A stretch of DNA of 31,616 bases from CALMKX01 sp036274895. GTDB taxonomy: Bacteria > Acidobacteriota > Thermoanaerobaculia > Multivoradales > SZUA-115. Location: NCBI GenBank assembly GCA_036274895.1, contig DASUEU010000066.1:1-31616 (forward strand), written 5' to 3'. The notes beneath the pieces are model-generated. The model was not told the DNA's origin, searched no databases, and saw only the letters and a list, made by a program, of their open reading frames with translations. Shown here piece after piece: positions 1 to 9,050 of this stretch (positions within the stretch are counted from its first letter, which is position 1; every line of letters begins with the position of its first letter). The position numbers and the translations under genes are program-made.

Positions 1-202
1 GGTACAACGCCAGGCGCGCGGTGGCGTCGGCCTGGGCGCCCATCCAGTCGCGGCGCTCGAACCGGTCGCGGGCGCGCCGGGTGATCTCCTCGAACCCCCC
101 GTGGTAGCGGTCATAGGCCGCGTGGATGGCCGCCACCGCTCGGTTGCCGATCTCAGGGCACCCGGGCAGATTCAGCGTCGAATCACTGCCGATGGCACTC
201 AT
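1..202 (-). CDS. aceK: Isocitrate dehydrogenase kinase/phosphatase, N-terminal fragment
   Basis: This is a partial gene running off the left edge; only the first 67 codons are inside the window. Reading minus from the ATG at 202, the product has AVAAIHAAYDRYHGGFEEI followed by RARDRFERRDWMGAQADA. This matches the family N-terminal pattern in which a helix with a D-x-x-Y pair is followed by RFE-x-x-DW and an amphipathic helix ending in R-L-x-x-Y. AceK phosphorylates and dephosphorylates isocitrate dehydrogenase on one serine to switch carbon between the TCA cycle and the glyoxylate shunt. The next gene, divergent and only 26 bp away, is that substrate (icd), which strongly supports the call. 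The catalytic kinase domain lies outside the window, so activity cannot be judged. Confidence 0.8.
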   Translation of the reverse strand, partial: MSAIGSDSTLNLPGCPEIGNRAVAAIHAAYDRYHGGFEEITRRARDRFERRDWMGAQADATARLALY

Positions 203-228
203 CCCGATCCGTCCGAGGGAACCCGTTC

Positions 229-1452
<1,224 letters not shown>

Positions 1453-1462
1453 GGCCGGCCGA

Positions 1463-1520
1463 GGTACCAGTCGATTCGCAACCCTCTGACTCCATAGGGT
1501 GTACGAGATCGACTGGTACC
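1463..1520. terminator. Long hairpin between convergent icd and Kazal genes
   Basis: The arms GGTACCAGTCGAT (1463-1475) and ATCGACTGGTACC (1508-1520) are perfect 13-bp inverted repeats. The intervening DNA folds further: TCG (1476-1478) pairs with CGA (1504-1506), and ACCCT (1481-1485) pairs with AGGGT (1496-1500) around a 10-nt loop. The structure sits between the icd stop and the stop of the oppositely oriented Kazal gene, so a bidirectional terminator is the simplest reading. No T-tract follows. The unusually long paired arms could instead be a miniature repeat element. Confidence 0.5.
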
Positions 1521-1533
1521 CTGCCGCTCAGCC

Positions 1534-2319
1534 TCAGCCCTGGCACTCGCCGAAGCTGGCGCGCTGGACGCCGGCCTTGAGGCGCTCGCAGTCGTTGGGG
1601 TAGGTCTTGCGGTCGCAGCCGCAGACCGGGTTGAACTCGCGGGTGCAGGCATCCGGGCGCGGTAGGCATTCACCCTGGAGGTCGGCACCGCAGGTCTCGG
1701 CGTGAACCTCGCAGACCTGGCCGTCCGGGCACGGCTTGCCGATGAGGCCGCCGCAGACCGCGCCGCACTCCCCCTTGTGGGCCAGGCGGACGCCGGCGGA
1801 CTTGCGGGTGCAGTCGTTACCGTAGGTCTTGCCGTCGCAGCCGCAGACCGGATCGAAGATCTGCGGGCAGATCTCGGGCTTGGCCTCGCAGCTCCCGGCG
1901 GCGCCGAAGCACGCTCCGGGCGGCATCTCGCAGAAGCTCCCCGAGCCGCACTCCGCGTCGTCCTTGCAGACCTGAGGCGCCGGGGGCGCGCACTCGCCGT
2001 CGTGGTCCTTCTGGGCTCCAGCCTTCAGGCGCTCGCAGTCATTGGAGTAAGTCTTGCCGTCGCAGCCGCAGACCGGCTGGACGACCTGGGTGCAGACCTC
2101 CGGCACCTGGACGCAGGAGCCCATCAGGTCGGCTCCCTTGCACTGGCCTGCCGGCAGGTTGCAGGTCTGGCCGGCCGGACACTGGATGCCCGCGATGCCG
2201 CCGCAGGTGACCGGCGGCTTGGGCTTGGGCGGACAGGCGGTGAAGAGCAGGAGCGAGGCGAAGGCGAAGGCGGTGGGGAGCATGCTGCGGAGCAAAGCGG
2301 AGGGGTGAAGCTCGCTCAT
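1534..2319 (-). CDS. Triple Kazal-domain lipoprotein, predicted serine protease inhibitor
   Basis: The 261-residue product has a hydrophobic N-terminal segment (AFAFASLLLFTAC) ending in a lipobox-like LFTAC with Cys29 as the likely lipidated residue, so it should be anchored in the envelope. Three copies of the Kazal core, PVCGCDGKTYSNDC, PVCGCDGKTYGNDC and PVCGCDRKTYPNDC, start near residues 83, 157 and 231, each followed by an AG(A/V)xxxxxGEC tail. Cys-rich CPAGQ/CPDGQ segments lie between them. Kazal domains typically inhibit serine proteases by a substrate-like loop; which protease is targeted here is unknown. The ATG at 2319 was chosen over 2331 because GGGAGGT lies between them and serves the inner start. 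Secreted C25 and S1 proteases lie close by at 2601 and 7535, suggesting but not proving a self-protection role. Confidence 0.85.
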   Translation of the reverse strand: MSELHPSALLRSMLPTAFAFASLLLFTACPPKPKPPVTCGGIAGIQCPAGQTCNLPAGQCKGADLMGSCVQVPEVCTQVVQPVCGCDGKTYSNDCERLKAGAQKDHDGECAPPAPQVCKDDAECGSGSFCEMPPGACFGAAGSCEAKPEICPQIFDPVCGCDGKTYGNDCTRKSAGVRLAHKGECGAVCGGLIGKPCPDGQVCEVHAETCGADLQGECLPRPDACTREFNPVCGCDRKTYPNDCERLKAGVQRASFGECQG

Positions 2320-2333
2320 GGGACCTCCCATTC

Positions 2334-2350
2334 GCCGGGATCATCCCGGC
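2334..2350. other. Short hairpin in the leader of the Kazal gene
   Basis: GCCGGGA (2334-2340) and TCCCGGC (2344-2350) form a perfect 7-bp stem around a TCA loop, 15 bp upstream of the Kazal gene start. It would lie in the 5' leader of that minus-strand mRNA. It could affect translation or be an operator. The rest of the 281-bp gap (2320-2600) holds no gene I can support. On the plus strand, TTGTTC (2556-2561) and GATATA (2580-2585) are 18 bp apart and form a weak promoter candidate for the C25 protease. Confidence 0.35.
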
Positions 2351-2600
2351 CATGTGTCAGTGCCAGATTGCGTCTTCGAGAGCATACGATGGGACGAGGA
2401 TACCCGAACCCGAGGAACGCTCTGCGATCGCGTTCCCCCGTAACCTCGCAGCCCCATCGCTTCGAGGCCCGAGCTGCTGGCTTCGAAATCTGCAACGTCA
2501 CGTTCGGGGCCTAGCATGGCATCTCGATGGTCGGTGCAAAGAGTGTAGACTCGGCTTGTTCCGCGATCTAGAAAACATCGATATAGCCGGAGAGATGACT

Positions 2601-5600
2601 ATGCTGAACGGACGATGGCTGTTGGGAGGCGTCCTCCTGTTGATCCTGCTGAGCCCCTCTGGCGCTCGGGCCGTGATCCAGTGCAGCTCGCCGGCCCAGT
2701 GCTGCGTCGACGACGTCAACGAGACCACGGGCGTCAATTGCACGGCCAACGACGTGACCTTCGTGGTGGTCGGCCTCGGCGTGCAGGACGACGGCTGCGT
2801 CAACAGCGCGGACACCGTGAGCATGTTCCTCGGTGCCACGCTGCGCAACAACACGGCCCAGGCCCGTTACGACATCGGCATGTTCATCGCCACCGATGGC
2901 GACCCCAATAACGACGGAGCCCTCACCGGCCAATGCGCGCGGGAGATGCTCACTCCGGCCCAGACCCCGCCCGACAACGCTCAGACCTGCCCGCCCCTCG
3001 ATCTGCTCCGAGTGCTCCCGGCCACACCCGACAACGGGCCCTACCTGACCGCCGAGAGCGGAGCCGCCAATCAGCCCCGCGACACCTGCGGGGACCTCTA
3101 CGACGGCGGCCAGTCGGGCTGCGATACCGACAGCGACGGCGCCTGGGACGACAGCCTCATGGTCTTCACCACCGCCATCACCTTCCCCTGCCGCGACATC
3201 AACGCCGATGGGTTCATCAACATCCCCACCTGCGTGACCTGGGGCAATCAGGCCAACGAGATCGACGACGACGGCAACAGCACCTGTGACTCGGAGGCCG
3301 AGGTCGAGAACGGCACGCCGGCCAAGTGCCGCTGTGAGGACACCAACTCGAGCGTGCCTGCCCCCAACCTGGCCTGCGACGACGTTGACGATGCGGGCGT
3401 GCCGGGGGACGAGCGCACGGTGTTCTGCACGCCTTCCACCATCGCGGTGGGCCAATCGGCCACCTGCACGGTGCGCTACACCAACAGCGTCACCTGCACG
3501 CCGAACCTGGCCACGCCCGAGCGTTTCCGCTGCGGAACGGCGAGTTACGTGCGCTTCCGCACTGACTTCGCCGAGGCCTTCGGTACGGTCTCGGGCGTCT
3601 CGGTGAGCGGCAGCGGCACGGCCAGCGTGGTCACCGAGTCCGGCAACCAGATCATCCTGTGGACCCCCACGAGCGGCGCCGGAACCTCCGGCGTCGTTGC
3701 GGCCAACGAGACGCCCACGCTGACCTTCACCTTCACGGCGACGGCCGCCAGCACCGGCGCTCTGACCTTCCCCACCAGTGTCTACTGGTCGAACCAGAGC
3801 ACCTTCAGCCCCGAGGTGGCCCAGACCGTGGCCAGCTGCGGCGCCGCCCTGACCACGCCGGTGACGCTCTCGTCGTTCGAGGCCCACCTCGAGGCCGGAG
3901 AAGTGGTGGCCACCTGGACCACCGCCACGGAGCTCAGCCACGTGGGTTTCAACCTCTACGAGGACACCGGTGACGGGCTGCGCAAGGTCAACGACGAGCC
4001 GATCGCCGCCCGCGGCGACTCCACCTCGCCCCGGCGCTACAGCTACTCCTTCCCGGCCACGGGCAAGGGCAGTCTGTTGATCGAGGACATCGCAACCCAG
4101 GGCGAGCACCGCCTGCACGGTCCCTTCGAGCTGGGCCGGCGCGCGGGCTCAGCTCTGGCGGGCTCGACCCTGGCCACCCTCGACTGGCCCGCCATCCGCG
4201 CCGAGCTGGCGGAGCGCACTTTGGCGACCCGCGGGGCCGGGGCCGGCGTCTCCCGTGCCGTGGACCTGCGAATCGACCGCGAGGGTGTGTACCGGATCCG
4301 CTACGAGGACCTGCTGGCGGCCGGCTTCGACTTCGGTGGCACCGTGGCTGCAAACCTCGCCCTCACCGAGCGGGGAGTGCCGGTGCCGATCCGGGTGGTG
4401 ACCCCCGGGGGCGAGAGCGCCAAGGCGGCGCCCCAGCCCACTTTCGGGCCCGGCAGCTACGTCGAGCTCTACGCTCAGGGCCTCGACACGCTCTACACAC
4501 GGACCAACGTCTACCGCCTCGAGGCCAACCCCACAGCCGCCCTGCGGACGGGCCGGGACCCCCGGGCTCCGGGCGCCGTCTCCGAGCCCTTCTACTTCGA
4601 CACCGTCCGGATCGAGCGTGATCGCGAGTACAGCTTCGGCACGCCCAATGGCGACCCGTGGTACGACACCCGGATGCTGGTCTTCACCTCGCCGGGAAGT
4701 TGGAGCTTCGACCTGCCGGTAGACGGCTACCTGCCGGGAGCGGCACCGGTGACTTTGGCCGTGGACCTCTGGGGCTCCACCGACTGGCCGGCCTCCCCGG
4801 ACCACCACGTCCGCTTGCTCGTGAACGGGACGCCGGTGGCCGACGATGTCTTCGACGGCGTCACCGCCCGCCACATCGAGGCCACCGTACCGGCCGGCGT
4901 GGTGCACGAAGGGCTCAACACGCTGACGATCGAGCTGCCCGCCGACACCGGCGTGGCGTTCGACCTCTCCAACTTGGACCGCTACTCGCTGACTTATCCC
5001 CGTGCCTTCCAGGCTCGCTCGGGCTCGCTGCGCTTCCGTTCTGCGGGCGCGAGCTTCGAGGTGGGCGGCTTGCCCAGCTCGAAGGCCCTGGCCTATCGCC
5101 TCGACCCGTCCGGGCCGGTACGGCTCACCGGGCTGGCCGTGAGCCAGCAGGGCGGTGAGTGGGCGGCGAGCGTCCCGGGCACGGGACAGCCGGCCGAATA
5201 CCTGGTCACGACGACCCAGGGCCTGCTCCAGCCCGCGCTGGCGGCTCCGCGGTCCGCGGCCGACTTGATCCGTGGCAGGGCGGACTACCTGATCGTCAGC
5301 CACTCGGCCTTCCTTTCCGGCCTGGCGCCCCTGGTGGCCCACCACGAGGCGCAGGGCCTGCGCGTGCGGGTCGTGGACGTCGAGGACGTCTATGCCCACT
5401 ACCGCCACGGCGTCTTCGACCCCCAGGCCATCCAGGCCTACTTGGCCGATGCCCGAGCTCGCATGGGCGTGCGCTACGTCCTGCTGGTGGGCTCCGATAC
5501 CTACGACTACCTGGACCACCTCGGCCTGGGATCGGTGTCCTTCGTGCCCACCCTCTACACGGCGACCAGTGACCTGATCACCTTCGCGCCCTCCGATCCG

Positions 5601-6320
5601 TTGCTCGCCGACGTAGACGGCGACCGCGTGCCCGACCTCGCCCTCGGCCGCCTGCCGGTGCGCACGGCGGCGGAGCTCTCGGCCCTGATCTCCAAGACCC
5701 TGGCCTACTCGGCCAAGGACTATGGCCGCACCGCCGTCTTCGCCGCCGACGCCTTCGACGCTCGCTCGGGGATCTCCTTCACCCGCCACAGCGAGGACGT
5801 CGTGGCGCAGCTGCCGGCCGGCTGGGACACCCAGCGCGCCTACCTCGATCGCCAGGGAGCGAGCGGTGCCCGGGCCCAGTTGTTGGCGAGCCTCGACACG
5901 GGCGTGGCCCTGACTTCCTTCATCGGTCACTCCGGGCCCACGGCTTGGACGTTCTCGAGCCTGCTGAGCGCTGCCGACGCCCGCGCTCTCACCAATGCTG
6001 GCGCTCCCACGGTGGTCATGCAGTGGGGTTGCTGGAACACCTACTTCGTCGAGCCCCGCTTCGACACCCTGGGCCACGCCTTCCTGGCCAGCGGGGACCG
6101 CGGCGCGGCGGCCGTGCTGGGCTCCTCGACACTGCTCGAGACCCACTCGGCCCGGCAGCTCACGACCGAGCTGATGCCGCGGCTGGCCGTGGCCGGGAAG
6201 CGGCTGGGAGATGCGGTGCTGGAGGCCAAGAAGGCCCTGGCGGCAGGGGGGGCGGCGCCGCCCGACGCCGTCCTGGGTTGGACACTGCTGGGAGACCCGG
6301 CCCTGGTGATCGAGCCCTAG
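2601..6320 (+). CDS. Secreted C25 (gingipain-family) cysteine peptidase
   Basis: The product is about 1239 residues. A signal peptide (MLNGRWLLGGVLLLILLSP, cleaved near residue 24) is followed by a Cys- and Asp-rich region containing DTDSDGAWDD and EIDDDGNSTCDSEAEVE, which look like calcium-binding loops. A beta-rich adhesin-like stretch is next. Near residues 421-510 comes a fibronectin-like module of the VTLSSFEAHLEAGEVVATW type often seen in exported bacterial proteins. A further beta-domain precedes the peptidase (about 895-1239). The expected catalytic dyad is visible: His1110 in FIGHSGPTAW and Cys1144 in MQWGCWNTYF. The protein ends at GDPALVIEP, with no C-terminal Ig or type IX sorting domain. 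The ATG at 2601 has GGAG 8 nt upstream; 2595 is an alternative. Natural substrate is unknown. Confidence 0.85.
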   Translation: MLNGRWLLGGVLLLILLSPSGARAVIQCSSPAQCCVDDVNETTGVNCTANDVTFVVVGLGVQDDGCVNSADTVSMFLGATLRNNTAQARYDIGMFIATDGDPNNDGALTGQCAREMLTPAQTPPDNAQTCPPLDLLRVLPATPDNGPYLTAESGAANQPRDTCGDLYDGGQSGCDTDSDGAWDDSLMVFTTAITFPCRDINADGFINIPTCVTWGNQANEIDDDGNSTCDSEAEVENGTPAKCRCEDTNSSVPAPNLACDDVDDAGVPGDERTVFCTPSTIAVGQSATCTVRYTNSVTCTPNLATPERFRCGTASYVRFRTDFAEAFGTVSGVSVSGSGTASVVTESGNQIILWTPTSGAGTSGVVAANETPTLTFTFTATAASTGALTFPTSVYWSNQSTFSPEVAQTVASCGAALTTPVTLSSFEAHLEAGEVVATWTTATELSHVGFNLYEDTGDGLRKVNDEPIAARGDSTSPRRYSYSFPATGKGSLLIEDIATQGEHRLHGPFELGRRAGSALAGSTLATLDWPAIRAELAERTLATRGAGAGVSRAVDLRIDREGVYRIRYEDLLAAGFDFGGTVAANLALTERGVPVPIRVVTPGGESAKAAPQPTFGPGSYVELYAQGLDTLYTRTNVYRLEANPTAALRTGRDPRAPGAVSEPFYFDTVRIERDREYSFGTPNGDPWYDTRMLVFTSPGSWSFDLPVDGYLPGAAPVTLAVDLWGSTDWPASPDHHVRLLVNGTPVADDVFDGVTARHIEATVPAGVVHEGLNTLTIELPADTGVAFDLSNLDRYSLTYPRAFQARSGSLRFRSAGASFEVGGLPSSKALAYRLDPSGPVRLTGLAVSQQGGEWAASVPGTGQPAEYLVTTTQGLLQPALAAPRSAADLIRGRADYLIVSHSAFLSGLAPLVAHHEAQGLRVRVVDVEDVYAHYRHGVFDPQAIQAYLADARARMGVRYVLLVGSDTYDYLDHLGLGSVSFVPTLYTATSDLITFAPSDPLLADVDGDRVPDLALGRLPVRTAAELSALISKTLAYSAKDYGRTAVFAADAFDARSGISFTRHSEDVVAQLPAGWDTQRAYLDRQGASGARAQLLASLDTGVALTSFIGHSGPTAWTFSSLLSAADARALTNAGAPTVVMQWGCWNTYFVEPRFDTLGHAFLASGDRGAAAVLGSSTLLETHSARQLTTELMPRLAVAGKRLGDAVLEAKKALAAGGAAPPDAVLGWTLLGDPALVIEP

Positions 6321-6341
6321 CGCCGGGCCGGGCGGCCCTCC

Positions 6342-7319
6342 TCAGAGGAGGCTTTCCACCGCCGCTCTCTCTTCGCGCAGCTCGGTCTCGGAGGCTTCCA
6401 TCTTCTCGCGGCTGAAGCGCAGCTGCTCCAGCCCCTGGACGATCTGGTAGTCGCCGCCCCGGCAGGTGCAGGGGTAGGAGTAGACCACCCCGGGGGCGAT
6501 GCCGTAGGAGCCGTCGCTCGGCACCGCCATCGACACCCAATCCCCCTCGGCGGTGCCGAGGAACCAGTCGCGGACGTGGTCGATCGCCGAGGAGGCCGCC
6601 GAGGCAGCCGAAGAAGCGCCGCGGGCCTTGATCACCGCCGCGCCCCGCTGCTGCACGGTGGGGATGAAGGTCTCGCGGTACCAGCTCTCCTCGACCAGGC
6701 TCATCGCCGGCTTGCCCTCGACGGTGCAATGGACGAGGTCCGGGTACTGGGTGGCCGAGTGGTTGCCCCAGATGGTCATCCGCCGGATCGCCCTGGTGTG
6801 GGCGCCGGTCTTCTCGGCCAGCTGGGACAGGGCTCGGTTGTGGTCCAGGCGGGTCATGGCGTGGAACTGCCGCGGGTCCAGCCCCCGGGCGTTGCTCGCC
6901 GCGATCAGCGCGTTGGTGTTGGCGGGATTGCCCACCACCAGCACCCGCACGTCGCGGGCCGCCTGGGCAGCGATCGCCTGGCCCTGGGGGCCGAAGATGC
7001 CGCCGTTGGCCGTGAGCAGGTCCTTCCTCTCCATGCCCGCGGTGCGCGGCCGGGCGCCGACCAGGAAGGCGGCGTGGACGCCGTCGAAACCCTCGGCCAA
7101 CTCGGTGGTGGCGACGATGCCGGAGAGCAGGGGGAAGGCGCAGTCGGAGAGCTCCATCACCACGCCCTTCAAGGCATCGAGGGCGGGCGGGATCTCGATC
7201 AGCTGCAGGATCACGGGTTGGTCGGGGCCGAAGAGGTCTCCGGCGGCGATGCGGAAGGTGAGCGCGTAGCCGATGTTGCCGGCGGCGCCGGTGACGGCCA
7301 CTCGCAAGGGCTGTTTCAT
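6342..7319 (-). CDS. mdh: NAD-dependent malate dehydrogenase (cytosolic-type)
   Basis: The 325-residue enzyme interconverts malate and oxaloacetate in the TCA cycle. The Rossmann motif VAVTGAAGNIGYAL is at the N-terminus. The acidic segment LIEIPPALDALKGVVMEL fits NAD binding and the family's substrate loop. VGARPRTAGMERKDLL carries the substrate-binding arginines, VVGNPANTNALIA is the conserved NAD-binding strand, MTRLDHNRA carries the catalytic Asp and Arg, and WGNHSATQYPD carries the catalytic His. This is the MDH type of Thermus, actinobacteria and beta-proteobacteria rather than the short LDH-like type. The ATG at 7319 is preceded by GAGGAGG about 9 nt away. It converges with the C25 gene with only 21 bp between stops. 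Confidence 0.95.
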   Translation of the reverse strand: MKQPLRVAVTGAAGNIGYALTFRIAAGDLFGPDQPVILQLIEIPPALDALKGVVMELSDCAFPLLSGIVATTELAEGFDGVHAAFLVGARPRTAGMERKDLLTANGGIFGPQGQAIAAQAARDVRVLVVGNPANTNALIAASNARGLDPRQFHAMTRLDHNRALSQLAEKTGAHTRAIRRMTIWGNHSATQYPDLVHCTVEGKPAMSLVEESWYRETFIPTVQQRGAAVIKARGASSAASAASSAIDHVRDWFLGTAEGDWVSMAVPSDGSYGIAPGVVYSYPCTCRGGDYQIVQGLEQLRFSREKMEASETELREERAAVESLL

Positions 7320-7411
7320 GGGAAGGCTCCTCCTCGGTTCGAGCATTGAAGCGTATCGCATGCACCCGGCGGGCGACGAGGCCCGGCTCCCGGAGCGCCG
7401 AGGCTCGACCC

Positions 7412-7440
7412 TGGATAGTCGTTCATGGCAAACTCCACAA
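7412..7440 (-). promoter_or_regulatory. Candidate promoter for mdh
   Basis: On the minus strand TTGTGG (7440-7435) and TATCCA (7417-7412) are separated by exactly 17 bp, about 93 bp upstream of the mdh start. It lies in the 215-bp divergent region shared with the serine protease gene. The hexamers are only moderate matches to sigma-70 consensus, so this is tentative. Confidence 0.3.
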
Positions 7441-7534
7441 TTGCACTCAGGTGACGAAACGGATCAACCAATCCGGCCCGCGGGAGGCGGCTTCCGGCGG
7501 GCCCCTTCCGAGGTGTGTGGAGAGAGGAGACGTC

Positions 7535-8989
7535 ATGAAGCGAATCTGGCTCGGTTTGGCGTTGTGCGTGGGCGGGGTTGCGGCGGCCCCTGCCCAGGAG
7601 GCCGGCCTCGCCGTCGGCGGCGGGGCACTCGAAGTCGATGCCGCTGCCTACGCGCGTCACTTCGGGGTGGACTTGAACGAGGCGCTGCGGCGGCTCCAGC
7701 TCCAAGCCGAGATCGGCGCGCTGGATGCCCTGCTCGAGAAGGAAGGACCGCCGAGCTTCGCCGGCCTGTGGATCGAGAACGGTCCGGAGCACGAGGTGAG
7801 GGTGCGCTTCACCGATCCCGCGCAGGGGCATCGGTTCCTCGCCGAGCGCCAGCCGGACGGGTTGGGCGAGATGGTCCGGGTGCTGCCGGCTCGCTGGTCC
7901 CTCGCCGAGCTCCAGGCGGCCCTCGAGCAGACGGCCCTCGACTTGCGGGCGCAGGGAATCGAGGCCGACCTTCACATCAACGTCAAGGAGAACCGCGTCG
8001 AGTTGTTCACGGTCGAGCCTCAGGCGGTGGAGAGGGCGCTGGCTCTCGGCGACAAGAGGCTCGCCGAGAACGTCACCGTGATCGGAGTCGCCAACCTGGT
8101 GCAGCCCGACATGCTCGTCCGGGGCGGCCGGCCGATCGCGGACTTCGGTGCCGGGACGCTGTGCAGCTCCGCCTTCGTGGTGCGAAGCAGCGCCGGCCAG
8201 TTGGGCGTCACCACTGCCGGCCATTGCCACAACAACCAGACCAATGAGGACGACTTCACGCCGCTGATCTTCCGGGCGGAGGACTTCGAGGGGAACCAGG
8301 ACGTGCAATGGCACTCCGGCGGCTGTGGCGTGGAGTTCCGCAACGAGTTCGACTCCGGGACGGGCATCCGCAACGTGACCGGTAGCCTCGGCCGCAGCGG
8401 GCAGTCGGTCGGCTCCTGGGTGTGCAAGCACGGCCGCTCGACGGGCGCCACTTGCGGCTCGATCGGCAGCAAGAGCTACTGCCCGAGCTACGTGCCCAAC
8501 GGGAAGAGCACCTTCGTGTGCGTCAATCCGGGCGACGTCCCCCTCTCGCAAGGCGGGGACAGCGGTGGCCCCTGGTTCTCGGGCAACACGGCCTATGGCG
8601 TGCACAGTGGTGGCGACGGGGCTGGCACCCTCGCCATCTACATGCCGATCGACTACATCTCGAGCCTGGGTTTGACCGTGCTCAACTACAACGCCGGCAC
8701 CAACCCGCCCTCCGCCACGGTCACCTGCACCGGCGGTTGGGCGGGCAGCACCTACGTCAGCTGCTTTGCCCAGGGCAACGCCGGCGTTCCGCCCTACACC
8801 TTCACCAGCTGGAGCTACTACGGGTCGTCACCGGCCTCCTCCTTCACCTGGAGTGGGGGCTCCGCCACGGCCCAGTACTCCACGGGCTGCGCCGCCAATT
8901 CCTACCAGTCCTTCGGGGTGACGGTGGTGGACAGCTGCGGCACGGTGGGCTACGGCCAGAGCTGGTTCCTCTGCCAGCCGTATTACTGA
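7535..8989 (+). CDS. Secreted S1-family serine protease with pro-domain (streptogrisin/alpha-lytic type)
   Basis: The 484-residue preproprotein starts with a signal peptide (about 1-20, AAAPAQ cleavage). A pro-region of roughly residues 30-180 follows, containing FGVDLNEALRRLQLQAEI and a second repeat-like block typical of alpha-lytic protease propeptides. The chymotrypsin-fold domain has the full triad: His230 in TTAGHCHN, Asp256 in NQDVQWH and Ser343 in GGDSGGPW. Cysteines suitable for disulfides surround these sites. The last ~100 residues (from SATVTCTGGWAGSTYVSC) form an Ala/Ser/Gly/Tyr-rich beta-type extension with paired Cys, perhaps a substrate-binding module. The pro-domain normally acts as a folding chaperone that the protease removes after export. 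The ATG at 7535 follows AGAGGAGA. A strong hairpin lies 12 bp after the stop. Confidence 0.9.
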   Translation: MKRIWLGLALCVGGVAAAPAQEAGLAVGGGALEVDAAAYARHFGVDLNEALRRLQLQAEIGALDALLEKEGPPSFAGLWIENGPEHEVRVRFTDPAQGHRFLAERQPDGLGEMVRVLPARWSLAELQAALEQTALDLRAQGIEADLHINVKENRVELFTVEPQAVERALALGDKRLAENVTVIGVANLVQPDMLVRGGRPIADFGAGTLCSSAFVVRSSAGQLGVTTAGHCHNNQTNEDDFTPLIFRAEDFEGNQDVQWHSGGCGVEFRNEFDSGTGIRNVTGSLGRSGQSVGSWVCKHGRSTGATCGSIGSKSYCPSYVPNGKSTFVCVNPGDVPLSQGGDSGGPWFSGNTAYGVHSGGDGAGTLAIYMPIDYISSLGLTVLNYNAGTNPPSATVTCTGGWAGSTYVSCFAQGNAGVPPYTFTSWSYYGSSPASSFTWSGGSATAQYSTGCAANSYQSFGVTVVDSCGTVGYGQSWFLCQPYY

Positions 8990-9000
8990 GGCGGCCCCAG

Positions 9001-9030
9001 GCGCCGCCGCCGGCTTCTCGGCGGCGGCGC
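9001..9030. terminator. GC-rich terminator-like hairpin
   Basis: GCGCCGCCGCCG (9001-9012) and CGGCGGCGGCGC (9019-9030) are perfect 12-bp inverted repeats around a GCTTCT loop. It lies just after the serine protease stop and 20 bp before the phosphatase start. No T-tract follows, as is common in very GC-rich genomes. Confidence 0.6.
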
Positions 9031-9050
9031 GATAAGATCCCCACCACACC

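Noticed and set aside
2568..4118. 516-aa minus-strand open frame
   Set aside because: Antisense to the same C25 gene with the same low-complexity composition.
4149..6146. 665-aa minus-strand open frame
   Set aside because: Antisense to the C25 peptidase gene, low-complexity Gly/Arg/Val composition and no domain; high GC keeps such frames open.
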